Shown: positions 1 through 5,795, numbered from the stretch's first letter. The stretch: DNA of 12,210 nt from Treponema sp. (GCA_031288575.1 JAITRD010000256.1:1-12210), one strand, 5' to 3'. A program made the numbers and translations. Notes: generated by a model not told the origin, from the letters alone.

Positions 1-315
1 GAACGGGTGGGGCTAAGTTCCCGGGCCCGGCATCTTCCCAGCCAGCTTTCCGGGGGGGAGCAGCAGCGGGTCTGCATAGCCCGGGCGCTTATCAACTACC
101 CCATGCTGATCCTGGCGGACGAACCCACGGGAAACCTGGACGAGGCCAACGAACAGATTGTGATCGACATATTTAAACAGCTCCACGCCGAGGGCAGCAC
201 CATTATTGTGGTAACCCATGACCCGGAGGTGGCGGAGGACGCGGAACGGACGGTGGTGCTGGAACACGGGCGCATAGCGAGGATTGTCGAAAATGCAATG
301 AGGAGCGGGGTATGA
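1..315 (+). CDS. ABC transporter ATP-binding protein, LolD/MacB type (3' end only)
   Basis: The reading frame is open from base 1, so this is the C-terminal part of a gene that begins upstream of the window. It carries the ABC signature LSGGEQQR, a Walker B stretch ILADEPTGNLD and the switch histidine in VVTHD. The Walker A and Q-loop lie outside the window. DEPTGNLD followed by VTHD is typical of the LolD/MacB/FtsE branch, which powers FtsX-like permeases in lipoprotein release, efflux or envelope work rather than classical nutrient uptake. The protein would sit on the inner face of the cytoplasmic membrane. Its stop overlaps the next start (ATGA, 312-315), so it is translationally coupled to the FMN-binding lipoprotein. 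Its permease is probably upstream. The family is well supported; the substrate is unknown. Confidence 0.93.
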   Translation, partial: ERVGLSSRARHLPSQLSGGEQQRVCIARALINYPMLILADEPTGNLDEANEQIVIDIFKQLHAEGSTIIVVTHDPEVAEDAERTVVLEHGRIARIVENAMRSGV

Positions 316-734
316 GCAGGGGTGTCTGTTTTTTCCTGGCCGGCCTTTTGCTGGCCGGGCTCTTGCTGGCCGGCTGCGGAAAAGCGGGCTATAAGGACGG
401 GGTTTATACCGGGAGGAGCGGCGAGGACGATACCGGCGCCTGGGGGGAGGTAACCATTACCATAACAAGGGAGCGGATCGCCGGTTGCCAATTTGTTACC
501 CGGCAGAAGGACGGGACTATTAAGGACGAAAACTACGGCAAGGTAAACGGGACTATTTCAAACCAGGATTATTATGATAAGGCCCAGCTTGCGGTCCGGG
601 CCATGGAACAGTACGCCCGGACTTACCGGGAGGCCGGGGACCTTAAAAAGGTGGAAGCCGTCAGCGGGGCCACCATAGCCTTTGACCAGTTTACCGAAGC
701 GGTGGAAACCGCCCTGGAGGGGGCAAAAAAATAA
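312..734 (+). CDS. FMN-binding domain lipoprotein
   Basis: A 140-residue protein that starts with a lipoprotein signal: a basic start, a leucine-rich core made of a repeated LLLAG unit, and a lipobox LLAGC placing the lipidated cysteine at residue 22. The mature part is a small FMN_bind domain ending in the motif VSGATIAF. In this family the threonine of SGAT (here T121) is the residue to which ApbE attaches FMN through a phosphodiester bond. The predicted product is therefore a membrane-anchored, covalently flavinylated electron carrier on the outside of the cytoplasmic membrane. An AGGAG at 301-305 precedes the ATG, which overlaps the stop of the ABC ATPase gene. What it passes electrons to cannot be read from the window. 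The pairing with a LolD/MacB-type ATPase suggests a joint membrane system, but that is inference. Confidence 0.88.
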   Translation: MSRGVCFFLAGLLLAGLLLAGCGKAGYKDGVYTGRSGEDDTGAWGEVTITITRERIAGCQFVTRQKDGTIKDENYGKVNGTISNQDYYDKAQLAVRAMEQYARTYREAGDLKKVEAVSGATIAFDQFTEAVETALEGAKK

Positions 735-755
735 GGTAAATACAGCCCGGGAAAA

Positions 756-792
756 CCGGAAAAATTGTCGCCCCTTTCTTCGATTTTTCCGG
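756..792. repeat. Inverted repeat, 10-bp perfect arms
   Basis: CCGGAAAAAT at 756-765 is the exact reverse complement of ATTTTTCCGG at 783-792, with a 17-nt loop. No T-run follows on the plus strand. On the minus strand the hairpin would be followed by TTTTC, so it may help end the minus-strand methyltransferase transcript from the opposite side of the convergent gap. Confidence 0.45.
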
Positions 793-850
793 CTGGCGTT
801 ATTTGCCGGCCCTATACCGGCGGAGGGCGCTTGAACGGGTTTTTGTATTG

Positions 851-907
851 CCCGGGGACGCTTTATGCGGCGTGTAACGCCCGTATAGATCGTCCCCGGG
901 TTTTTTT
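851..907 (+). terminator. Rho-independent terminator of the ABC/FMN-lipoprotein operon
   Basis: CCCGGGGACG at 851-860 pairs perfectly with CGTCCCCGGG at 891-900, and the stem is followed at once by seven Ts (901-907). The 30-nt loop can form a small inner hairpin. The T-run also supplies the stop codon of the convergent minus-strand gene (TAA, 908-906), so the two transcription units meet base to base. Confidence 0.8.
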
Positions 908-2156
908 AGCTCCGCCGGTACGCCAGGGCCCGGAAGCCCTTCCGTTTTATATCCCCCAGGCGGATAAAGTTTTTCGGTTTTTTCCGGTCGAACCGTTCCG
1001 CCTCGGAAGCGGAGAGGCCCGCCAAAACAAGGCCTCCGGGGCTTAAAAGCCGGTTGAGCCCTTCCCAATAGGAACCGAGCCGGTCGGTTTGGGGGACCGG
1101 TTCGGGGAAAAGGGCGATAAAAGGGTATCCGCCGGCCGGTTCCGGTAAGGCCGGGAACCCATTCCCCGGGGCGGAAAGGTCAAGGGCGGGGCGGCAAAGC
1201 ACCGCCTCCTCCGGCCTTGACCCCGGTCCCTCCCCGGAGAGGGACCCCAGGGCGGTCAGGGCATTATGCCGGCCCGCTTCCAGGGCCAGGATGTTCCGCC
1301 CCGAGAGGACCAGGGGCCGGAAGGGGAAAACCGCCCCGGGCTTTTCCCCGGCCGCCCGTTTTATCAGCCATGCGGGAAAATGCCCCTGGTCCTCCCCGTG
1401 GATAAGGGCCGGTACGGGGGACCTCCCCGGGGGAGATGCCTTTATCCCCAGGCGGGTGAGGAGTTTTGCCGCCGTCAAAACCGCCCCGCCGGGGCTGTCA
1501 AAGGAAGCCGCGCCGTAGCAGGTGTCCAGGGAGTAGGGGACCCCTTCGGTTTCGTAGGAACCGCTCCTGCGCAGATAGGCCGGGATCAGGGAAAGCAGAT
1601 CCTTCCCCCCCTCAGGGGCCGGACAAAGCGCCGGCCTCCTCTCCGGGGGGCCGTAGGCCAGTACCGTATGCCCCTTGCCGGTCTCTTCCCGGCAGAGGGG
1701 GAGGGAAGCGGCCTGTATCCGGGCACGGAAAAAATCCGCCAGGGGATTAACCGCCACCAAAAGGACCCGGCCCCGGGCGTTAAGGAGCGCCGCCGAGCGG
1801 GATACGAAATCCGCCAGGACCGGCTCCCCCGCCTTGGCGGGGATGTTGGAGAGGATAAGGTCCCAGGCCGCGCCGGGGGGGCCGGCGAGGAGGGGTTCGG
1901 TATAGGCGGAGAGCCGGGCGGGGGAGAGGCCGTTTTGCCGGGCGTTGTATTCGGTAAAAACCCGGGCAAGTTCATCCCGGTCCTGGGAGCGGACCTGGCA
2001 GGGGGGCGCCCCCGGGTACCGGGCCTCCAGGGCGGCAGCCCCGGCGCAGACGCCGATAACCCCCACGCCGGAGCCGGCGTCCAGGACGGAGGCGGGCAGG
2101 GGGCGTCCTTGGGCAATATCCTCGTCCCAGGTATTGGAAAGAACCTTGAGGAGCAA
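906..2156 (-). CDS. RsmC-like class I SAM-dependent methyltransferase (start uncertain)
   Basis: A methyltransferase with an SAM-binding motif VLDAGSGVGVIG (about residues 24-35 from the TTG at 2156) and a DLILSNIPAK motif (about 99-108). The latter takes the place of the NPP[FY] motif of N-methyltransferases that modify bases, as in the rRNA guanine methyltransferases RsmC/RlmG. A long second half resembles a degenerate methyltransferase domain (SGRNILALEAG), which fits a two-domain RsmC-like layout, though here the first domain looks like the active one. The coordinates begin at TTG 2156 because no ATG, GTG or TTG lies further up. The frame nevertheless stays open to about 2375, and the extra stretch reads like real family sequence (ALSQGLFSSADIDTGTRLLL), so the true N-terminus is probably near 2320, touching the end of efp. 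The gene is GC-rich. The exact base modified is not known. Confidence 0.75.
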   Translation of the reverse strand: MLLKVLSNTWDEDIAQGRPLPASVLDAGSGVGVIGVCAGAAALEARYPGAPPCQVRSQDRDELARVFTEYNARQNGLSPARLSAYTEPLLAGPPGAAWDLILSNIPAKAGEPVLADFVSRSAALLNARGRVLLVAVNPLADFFRARIQAASLPLCREETGKGHTVLAYGPPERRPALCPAPEGGKDLLSLIPAYLRRSGSYETEGVPYSLDTCYGAASFDSPGGAVLTAAKLLTRLGIKASPPGRSPVPALIHGEDQGHFPAWLIKRAAGEKPGAVFPFRPLVLSGRNILALEAGRHNALTALGSLSGEGPGSRPEEAVLCRPALDLSAPGNGFPALPEPAGGYPFIALFPEPVPQTDRLGSYWEGLNRLLSPGGLVLAGLSASEAERFDRKKPKNFIRLGDIKRKGFRALAYRRS

Positions 2157-2323
2157 ACGGGTGCCGGTATCGATATCCGCGGAACTAAAAAGCCCCTGGG
2201 AAAGGGCAAAACGGAAATTTAATCCCCGGAATTTAAAATCGACCCCTTTGTGGGCATAGGCTTCGATTAAAGGAGGACAGGCCGGAAAAGGAACGGCCGT
2301 CTTCCGGCCCCGGGGATTGACCG

Positions 2324-2890
2324 CTATGAGTTCACCCGTTCCACATATTCGTTGGTTTCGGTATTTACCAGGATTTTTTCACCCTGTTTAATAAAAAGGG
2401 GCACCCGGATGGTAAGGCCCGTTTCGGTAACGATGGGTTTGGTCGCGCCGGAAACCGTATCGCCCTTGACATAATTTTCGCTTTCGGCAACCGTAAAAAC
2501 TACCTTGTAGGGGATCCTGATATCAATCACATTCCCTTCCCAGATGGTAAGTTCGTAGGAATCCCCCTCTTTGAGGTAATATTTTTTATTTTCCGTATCG
2601 GCGGTGATGGGCACTTCGTGCTGGTCATAGGATTCATTATCCATAAAATGAAAATGATCCTGATCCGCGTATTGAAACTGGCAGGTAACAACATCCACCC
2701 GGGCATCCTCAACTTCCTGCTGGGTAGGTATGGTGAGGGTCAAAACGGCGCCGTCCTTGATGCTTTTCATTTTTATCCGGGCAATGGCGGTTCCTTTCCC
2801 GGGATTATGAAATTCCCGCTCAACCACCAGATAGGGCTGCCCCTTTTGGAGTAAACAAGTACCCTTAACGATATCTCCGCCTCGAATCAT
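2324..2890 (-). CDS. efp: Elongation factor P
   Basis: 188 residues, the normal EF-P length, with the three-barrel layout. An N-terminal KOW-like domain carries FHNPGKGTAIARIK, where K32 in the PGKG loop aligns with the lysine that is beta-lysylated in many bacteria. A middle OB domain follows, and the C-terminal signature region GDTVSGATKPIVTETGL and IRVPLFIKQGE is intact. The protein binds ribosomes stalled at proline runs, between the P and E sites, and promotes peptide bond formation in the cytoplasm. The ATG is preceded on the minus strand by GAGGA about five bases away. The methyltransferase gene follows downstream on the same strand and its open frame overlaps the efp end, so the two are probably co-transcribed. 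No EpmA/EpmB genes are visible here to say whether K32 is modified. Confidence 0.97.
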   Translation of the reverse strand: MIRGGDIVKGTCLLQKGQPYLVVEREFHNPGKGTAIARIKMKSIKDGAVLTLTIPTQQEVEDARVDVVTCQFQYADQDHFHFMDNESYDQHEVPITADTENKKYYLKEGDSYELTIWEGNVIDIRIPYKVVFTVAESENYVKGDTVSGATKPIVTETGLTIRVPLFIKQGEKILVNTETNEYVERVNS

Positions 2891-2950
2891 ATATTCCTCG
2901 TTTAGCCGGGCGCCTTTACCCCGGCTGAATTTTGTTTCGTGATATAAAGA

Positions 2951-2959
2951 AGTATAACA
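2951..2959 (-). promoter_or_regulatory. Possible extended -10 promoter for efp
   Basis: On the minus strand this reads TGTTATACT, an extended -10 (TGn plus TATACT), about 60 bases before the efp ATG. No good -35 box is visible. AT-rich sequence surrounds it. Confidence 0.35.
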
Positions 2960-3114
2960 ATTTTTACCCCTTGCGTCTATCGCCTATCCTTCAGCATACG
3001 GGCCGCTTACCCTTAAAGCAATAATGATTTTAAGAAGCGGCGGAGAAAGTTATGATTTTTTATACCCTTATGGCAAAGCCGCCGGGAAGCCCTTTATGGG
3101 GATGCGGCGTTTTG

Positions 3115-3165
3115 GCGCCCGTCTTTAGGCGGGAAACTTGCCCCTGTTGGCGGGCGCGTTTTTTT
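3115..3165 (+). terminator. Rho-independent terminator on the plus strand
   Basis: GCGCCCG (3115-3121) pairs with CGGGCGC (3151-3157), the stem extends inward with a T-G and a C-G pair, and seven Ts follow at 3159-3165. No plus-strand gene is recognisable upstream, which is why a small RNA is suspected. Confidence 0.6.
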
Positions 3166-3257
3166 GAGTGAGGCTGGGGAAAAGGACGGAGTAAAGAGAT
3201 TTCCGGCGGTGTTTTGTTCCGGCAAAAGCCCCGTTGGTACCGGGTTTAAGCCCATAA

Positions 3258-4049
3258 CTAATTTATTTTAAGATGCAGCAGAATAGCCCGTTTTTTATCA
3301 TCAACAACCTTCATTGCAATTCGGGTATAAAGTCCCAGCCTCTTTGCCAGCATTTTTCTTGCGCCGGTGAAAAAAACACGTTCCTCTAGCAACTCTGTCC
3401 CGGTTCTTTTTGAAAATTCCATGCCGTCATTAACATAAAAATACATAAAGGCGTCAGTATTCCCGGTCTTTTTTACATACTTATTTGTATATTTAATGCC
3501 TGTCTCATTGGTGGCGTCAAATATCAATTCAGCATTAAAAAATATTTTTTTTACATCATTGATAAATTGGATGACCCTGTCCTCTTTGAAATATTGAAAA
3601 ACGCCGGAAACGACAAGCAGTGCCGGCATTGATGTATCGATTTGTTTTGTCCATTCCATATCAAATATATTGCCAGCAATTAACCGTTCATTTGCCTGTT
3701 CCCCTAATATGCTATGTCTCGCGGCAATTACATCGGGGAGATCAATTTCATAAAAAATCGCGGCCTGTTCATTTAGCCGGTAATATGCCGTTTCAAGCCC
3801 CGCGCCGAGGTAGATGACATTGCTTTTATTATATTTTTTAATAAATGTTTTTACCATTGAGTCCAGATTGTAGTACCTGGCAACGGAAGCCATAAGCGAA
3901 TATTCAGATGATTTTTTTTGTATGTTGTTGTCCGGAATATATTCCTCCAGTGACAGGGCTTTTTCGTCAAAAAAATATTCAGGGAATTTTTTTGATACAA
4001 ATATGCGCGCTGTCAAGGGAATAAACAATGTATCGGATACGCCTTGCAA
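3258..4049 (-). CDS. SAM-dependent methyltransferase, leucine carboxyl methyltransferase (PPM1/LCMT) type
   Basis: 263 residues with the features of the PPM1/LCMT-like family: an SAM-binding loop VIYLGAGLETAYYRL (about residues 78-92), an acidic YEIDLPDVI (100-108) just after the second strand, and a GNIFD segment (126-130) expected to contact the adenine. Bacterial members are often small O-methyltransferases linked to secondary metabolites or polyketides, so the substrate cannot be named. The only usable start is TTG at 4049; a GAGGGG lies seven bases upstream, and an in-frame TGA stands a little further up. The gene is strikingly AT-rich, full of AAA and TTT runs, compared with the GC-rich genes on the 1-2300 side. 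It adjoins an insertion-sequence scrap zone, which together suggests recent acquisition. Confidence 0.82.
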   Translation of the reverse strand: MQGVSDTLFIPLTARIFVSKKFPEYFFDEKALSLEEYIPDNNIQKKSSEYSLMASVARYYNLDSMVKTFIKKYNKSNVIYLGAGLETAYYRLNEQAAIFYEIDLPDVIAARHSILGEQANERLIAGNIFDMEWTKQIDTSMPALLVVSGVFQYFKEDRVIQFINDVKKIFFNAELIFDATNETGIKYTNKYVKKTGNTDAFMYFYVNDGMEFSKRTGTELLEERVFFTGARKMLAKRLGLYTRIAMKVVDDKKRAILLHLKIN

Positions 4050-4133
4050 TACTTTACCCCTCGCTCATTGAGATAAACCAAACCTTGAGAACAAATTGCG
4101 AACAAATATCGACAAATAAGCTGCCAAAGGTTT

Positions 4134-4516
4134 TTATAATTGTTTAGAGTTCTTGCTGCCCATAAATACCGTATGCTTTTTCCGCAAAAAATACAAGCGG
4201 AAAGTCCCCGCTTTAGGGCGCCCCGGACCGTAGCCAGATTTGCCGCTGTGGATCCCTATGCAGTAGTGCGCCGTCTTGCGGCAGACTTCTCGGTAATGTT
4301 TGCTTCCGCAAATCTTACCGGCGTCCCGCCAGGATCGGGGGCCTTTGGGCATAGCCAATAACCAGCGCCGCGCCGTCAGCATCAAAGCCGGTTTGTTTTT
4401 TGCGGCCGTTGTCCCCGGTCATTTTCAGGGAAGCGATAAGCCTGCCTTCGCCGCTCGCCTCAATCTTGAAAGCGTAACAAAAATGACCGGCTGGGCGGGC
4501 AAAATTCCCATGAGGG
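4134..4516 (-). pseudogene. Decayed minus-strand coding remnant, family not recognised
   Basis: Two minus-strand frames carry protein-like sequence that does not join. One (about 4495 down to 4345) reads AFKIEASGEGRLIASLKMTG then DNGRKKQTGFDADGAALVIG before a stop. The other (4385-4134) ends KAGTFRLYFLRKKHTVFMG plus a few residues. A frameshift between them would give one protein of roughly 120 residues. The tail vaguely recalls RelE/HigB-type toxins, but I cannot confirm that. The upstream edge falls inside the left arm of the inverted repeat at 4487-4633. Treat as a probable dead gene. Confidence 0.3.
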
Positions 4517-4633
4517 GCACGCTTGCTTTGCTTTAGTAGGTTTGTCGTCGCCCTTGAGGGTCAGGCGTAAAGCTTCGGTCATAGGACCCATAGGGTTCTC
4601 TGTCCCTCATGGGAGTTTTGCCCGCCCAGCCGG
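4487..4633. repeat. 147-bp palindrome-like element with 30-bp arms
   Basis: The 30 bases at 4487-4516 (beginning CCGGCTGGGCGGGCAAAA) are the reverse complement of 4604-4633, with one mismatch that is still a wobble pair in RNA. Three further near-pairs extend the arms inward to 33. The 84-bp centre contains smaller hairpins such as ACCC-ATA-GGGT. No obvious target duplication flanks it and no gene lies inside. It could be a small non-autonomous (MITE-like) element or a large structured transcript end. Confidence 0.75.
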
Positions 4634-4656
4634 CCTTATTCGGGAGTCTGGTTTAA

Positions 4657-4664
4657 TACCCCGA
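4657..4664 (+). other. Left-flank target word of IS110 copy A
   Basis: TACCCCGA lies just outside the element, beginning exactly 12 bases before the first shared element word ATGATAAAGG. The identical word occurs inside the predicted bridge RNA loop of this copy at 4758-4765, directly after GACCCCGT. I read it as the left part of the DNA target that the RNA specified. Confidence 0.75.
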
Positions 4665-4689
4665 GGCTATGATAAAGGTGTGCGGTTTC

Positions 4690-4698
4690 TGGTATGCT
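4690..4698 (+). promoter_or_regulatory. Extended -10 promoter of bridge RNA, copy A
   Basis: TGGTATGCT, a TGn plus -10 hexamer TATGCT. The same position in copy B is TGGTATAGT. The -35 position falls at about 4670-4675 (TGATAA, weak), right at the element edge. In the excised circle the right end would be joined there and could supply a better -35, as known for IS110-family circle junctions. Expected start of RNA is about 4704-4706. Confidence 0.55.
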
Positions 4699-4704
4699 GT
4701 AGGT

Positions 4705-4877
4705 GTTCGGAAGAACAGCTGCCGGTTGTCAAGCTGCTGGGGCAGAAATGACCCCGTTACCCCGAATAACAGCCGGCAGTGTAGCTGCTTACGCAGCAAT
4801 CAGAAAGCATATGCTTCTTGGGGAATGGCCCTTAACCAGTCATTACCCCGCATAGACGTATGGTTCAGTATGCCGGA
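4705..4877 (+). ncRNA. Predicted bridge RNA of IS110 copy A
   Basis: About 170 nt of untranslated left-end DNA fold into the expected series. (1) GTTC-GGAA-GAAC hairpin (4705-4716) with a GNRA loop. (2) An 11-bp stem, CTGCCGGTTGT (4719-4729) with ACAGCCGGCAG (4769-4779), enclosing a 39-nt internal loop with variable arms around a constant GACCCCGT (4750-4757). (3) Invariant hairpins GCTGC-TTAC-GCAGC (4784-4797) and AGAAAGCAT/ATGCTTCT (4802-4818). (4) A second loop closed by GGGGAATG (4820-4827) with CATTACCCC (4841-4849). (5) GCATA/TATGC (4850-4873). By analogy with IS621, element 2 should be the target-binding loop and element 4 the donor-binding loop. The word at 4758-4765 equals the left flank of the element, which supports the target role. 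The 3' end is approximate. Confidence 0.82.
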
Positions 4878-4915
4878 GTTCTGCCGAACATTCGATCTTT
4901 TTCCCGGAGGTTCCT

Positions 4916-5326
4916 ATGACCTTTATCGGTATCGATTTGCATACCAACCGGTTTACCTGCTGTTACCGGGACGGGCGTCTTTCGGACCGTCCGCAGGACC
5001 GGGTGGTGAAAACCTTTGACCTGAATGAGGGGGGGCCGGCGGCGTTTTACGCCACCCTGACGGCGGACACCTATGTGCTGGCGGAGGCGACGATAACCAC
5101 CTTCTCGTTCGTCCGGCTGTTCAAAGACAAAGTGAAGGAGGTTATCATTGGCAACACTTACCAGTTGAAGCAGATAAGCCTTGCCCGGAACAACACGGAC
5201 AAGATCGACGCGGACAAGCTGTGCCAGGCGCTTATGTCCCGGCCCCAAAAGATCTTTACCCGGGATGAGATCATCACGGGGATCAAATCCGGCGATTATG
5301 ACGGATTCGACCGGTCCGTTGATTAA
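4916..5326 (+). pseudogene. Truncated IS110-family recombinase (N-terminal DEDD domain), chimeric tail
   Basis: The first ~105 residues are the RuvC-like DEDD domain of IS110 recombinases: D7 in IGIDLHTN, E57 in VLAEATITT, and D95 and D98 in NNTDKIDADK, which matches the D-E-D-D spacing of active members. GGAGG (4906-4910) sits five bases before the ATG. The normal protein is some 300-400 residues and needs a C-terminal domain with a catalytic serine; here that domain is absent. Instead, from about residue 106 the frame reads LMSRPQKIFTRDEIITGIK then DYDGFDRSVD and a stop, which is the pattern of an OmpR-type DNA-binding domain. Copy A therefore cannot recombine on its own, although its RNA could in principle be used by a full recombinase made elsewhere. 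Confidence 0.85.
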
Positions 5327-5400
5327 ATTTACGCCAAAAAACCGGGGACGATTCAAAATCCCCCGGCATATTCGTACCGTTTTATGTATGAAATTTCCCA
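5226..5400 (+). pseudogene. Remnant of an OmpR-type response regulator, C-terminal end
   Basis: LMSRPQKIFTRDEII then DYDGFDRSVD, followed after a stop by YAKKPGTIQNPPAY and, in another frame, HIRTVLCMKF. Put together these follow the winged-helix pattern of OmpR/PhoB regulators (FTRDELL, DGFDRSVDVHI, PRYIRTVYGxGYKF). Two frame changes and a stop show that it is dead. Its 5' part has been replaced by the IS110 recombinase start. Confidence 0.55.
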
Positions 5401-5649
5401 AAGGATGGAAACCGAACATCGTCTCAATGGTTCCCTCCGCTATGACCTGTATCCCCTCTATTACGGGCAGATCAACATTGAAACCTACGGCCTCTTTTTT
5501 TACAACGAAACCGAGTCGGGATTTTTGTTAACCCTGAACCGCTTTTTATTCGTCGCGGGGCTTATCTTTACCCTCTGGGCGTTTTTATCTCAATAATCCT
5601 CGCCGCCGCCATATCCCGGCCCATCCTGACGGCGGCCCGGGCCGCCCTT
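5384..5649 (+). pseudogene. Remnant of a sensor histidine kinase (membrane segment and start of HAMP)
   Basis: One frame reads LYPLYYGQINIETYGLFFYN and then a strongly hydrophobic stretch FLFVAGLIFTLWAF. After a one-base slip at about 5581-5585 a second frame continues ISIILAAAISRPILTAARAA and stops. A membrane helix followed by ISRPI is the usual entry to a HAMP domain of a sensor kinase. The N-terminus, the HAMP remainder and the whole catalytic core are missing. It directly follows the OmpR-like scrap, so the two are probably leftovers of one regulator-kinase operon. Confidence 0.5.
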
Positions 5650-5754
5650 TGAGGTTTTCTGCTTTCCCTGCCGGCTTTGGATACCCGCAGCTTGATTCAA
5701 ATACCAGGGAACCGGTGGCGTAAACATACACAGCGGGGGTTATAAACCGTTCCC

Positions 5755-5795
5755 GGGAAGGCGCTTGTCAAAGCAATTAACCTTTGACGCTTCCC
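5755..5795 (-). promoter_or_regulatory. Hairpin at the 3' end of the importer operon
   Basis: GGGAAG (5755-5760) pairs with CTTCCC (5790-5795), CG with CG, and TCAAAG (5768-5773) with CTTTGA (5782-5787), with small bulges, straddling the stop codon of the last permease. No T-run follows on the minus strand, so it may protect the messenger end rather than terminate. The rest of 5650-5776 holds nothing recognisable. Confidence 0.4.

Larger units (their letters stand above)
2891..3257. other. 367-bp gap with successive hairpins; possible small RNA
   Basis: No convincing protein gene. On the plus strand, GCCGCTT (3002-3008) pairs with AAGCGGC (3035-3041), GCCGC (3078-3082) pairs with GCGGC (3104-3108), and the series ends in a terminator at 3115-3165. 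A 39-codon frame at 3052-3171 has a GGAG upstream but runs through the terminator stem and T-run. A short untranslated RNA is a better reading than a peptide, but no clear promoter is seen. Confidence 0.35.
4666..5235 (+). mobile_element. IS110-family element copy A, left end and 5' part of recombinase gene
   Basis: From ATGATAAAGG at 4669 the sequence matches the second copy at 11898 through the whole untranslated left end and into the recombinase start. The shared dinucleotide GC just before it (4666-4667; 11895-11896) may be the crossover core. The recombinase reading frame loses family resemblance after about residue 105, where it runs into response-regulator-like sequence, so the right half and right end are missing. 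No terminal inverted repeats are seen, as expected for IS110. The distal limit given is approximate. Confidence 0.8.

Noticed and set aside
1266..2222. Long plus-strand reading frame opposite the methyltransferase gene
   Set aside because: It is low-complexity (glycine, arginine, proline rich), mirrors the GC-rich minus-strand gene, and lacks any family motif.
2324..2400. Programmed -1 frameshift joining efp to the methyltransferase
   Set aside because: The GAAAAAATC stretch near the efp end does not form a proper slippery heptamer, and the other frame is closed by a TGA there.
3052..3171. 39-codon plus-strand frame with a GGAG upstream
   Set aside because: Its last codons are the terminator stem and T-run, and the peptide has no recognisable features.
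4134..4385. RelE/HigB-type toxin gene
   Set aside because: Only the last residues are vaguely toxin-like, there is no antitoxin partner, and the frame looks broken; kept only as an unidentified remnant.
4828..4840. Donor guide in the second RNA loop matching the element edge
   Set aside because: The shared CCTTAA can pair with only four bases (AAGG) of the edge ATGATAAAGG. Without the right end, donor pairing cannot be tested, so I make no claim.
5236..5776. Right end of IS110 copy A
   Set aside because: The recombinase is replaced by regulator-like sequence from about 5226 and no stretch here matches the predicted right target, so the right end appears to be lost.
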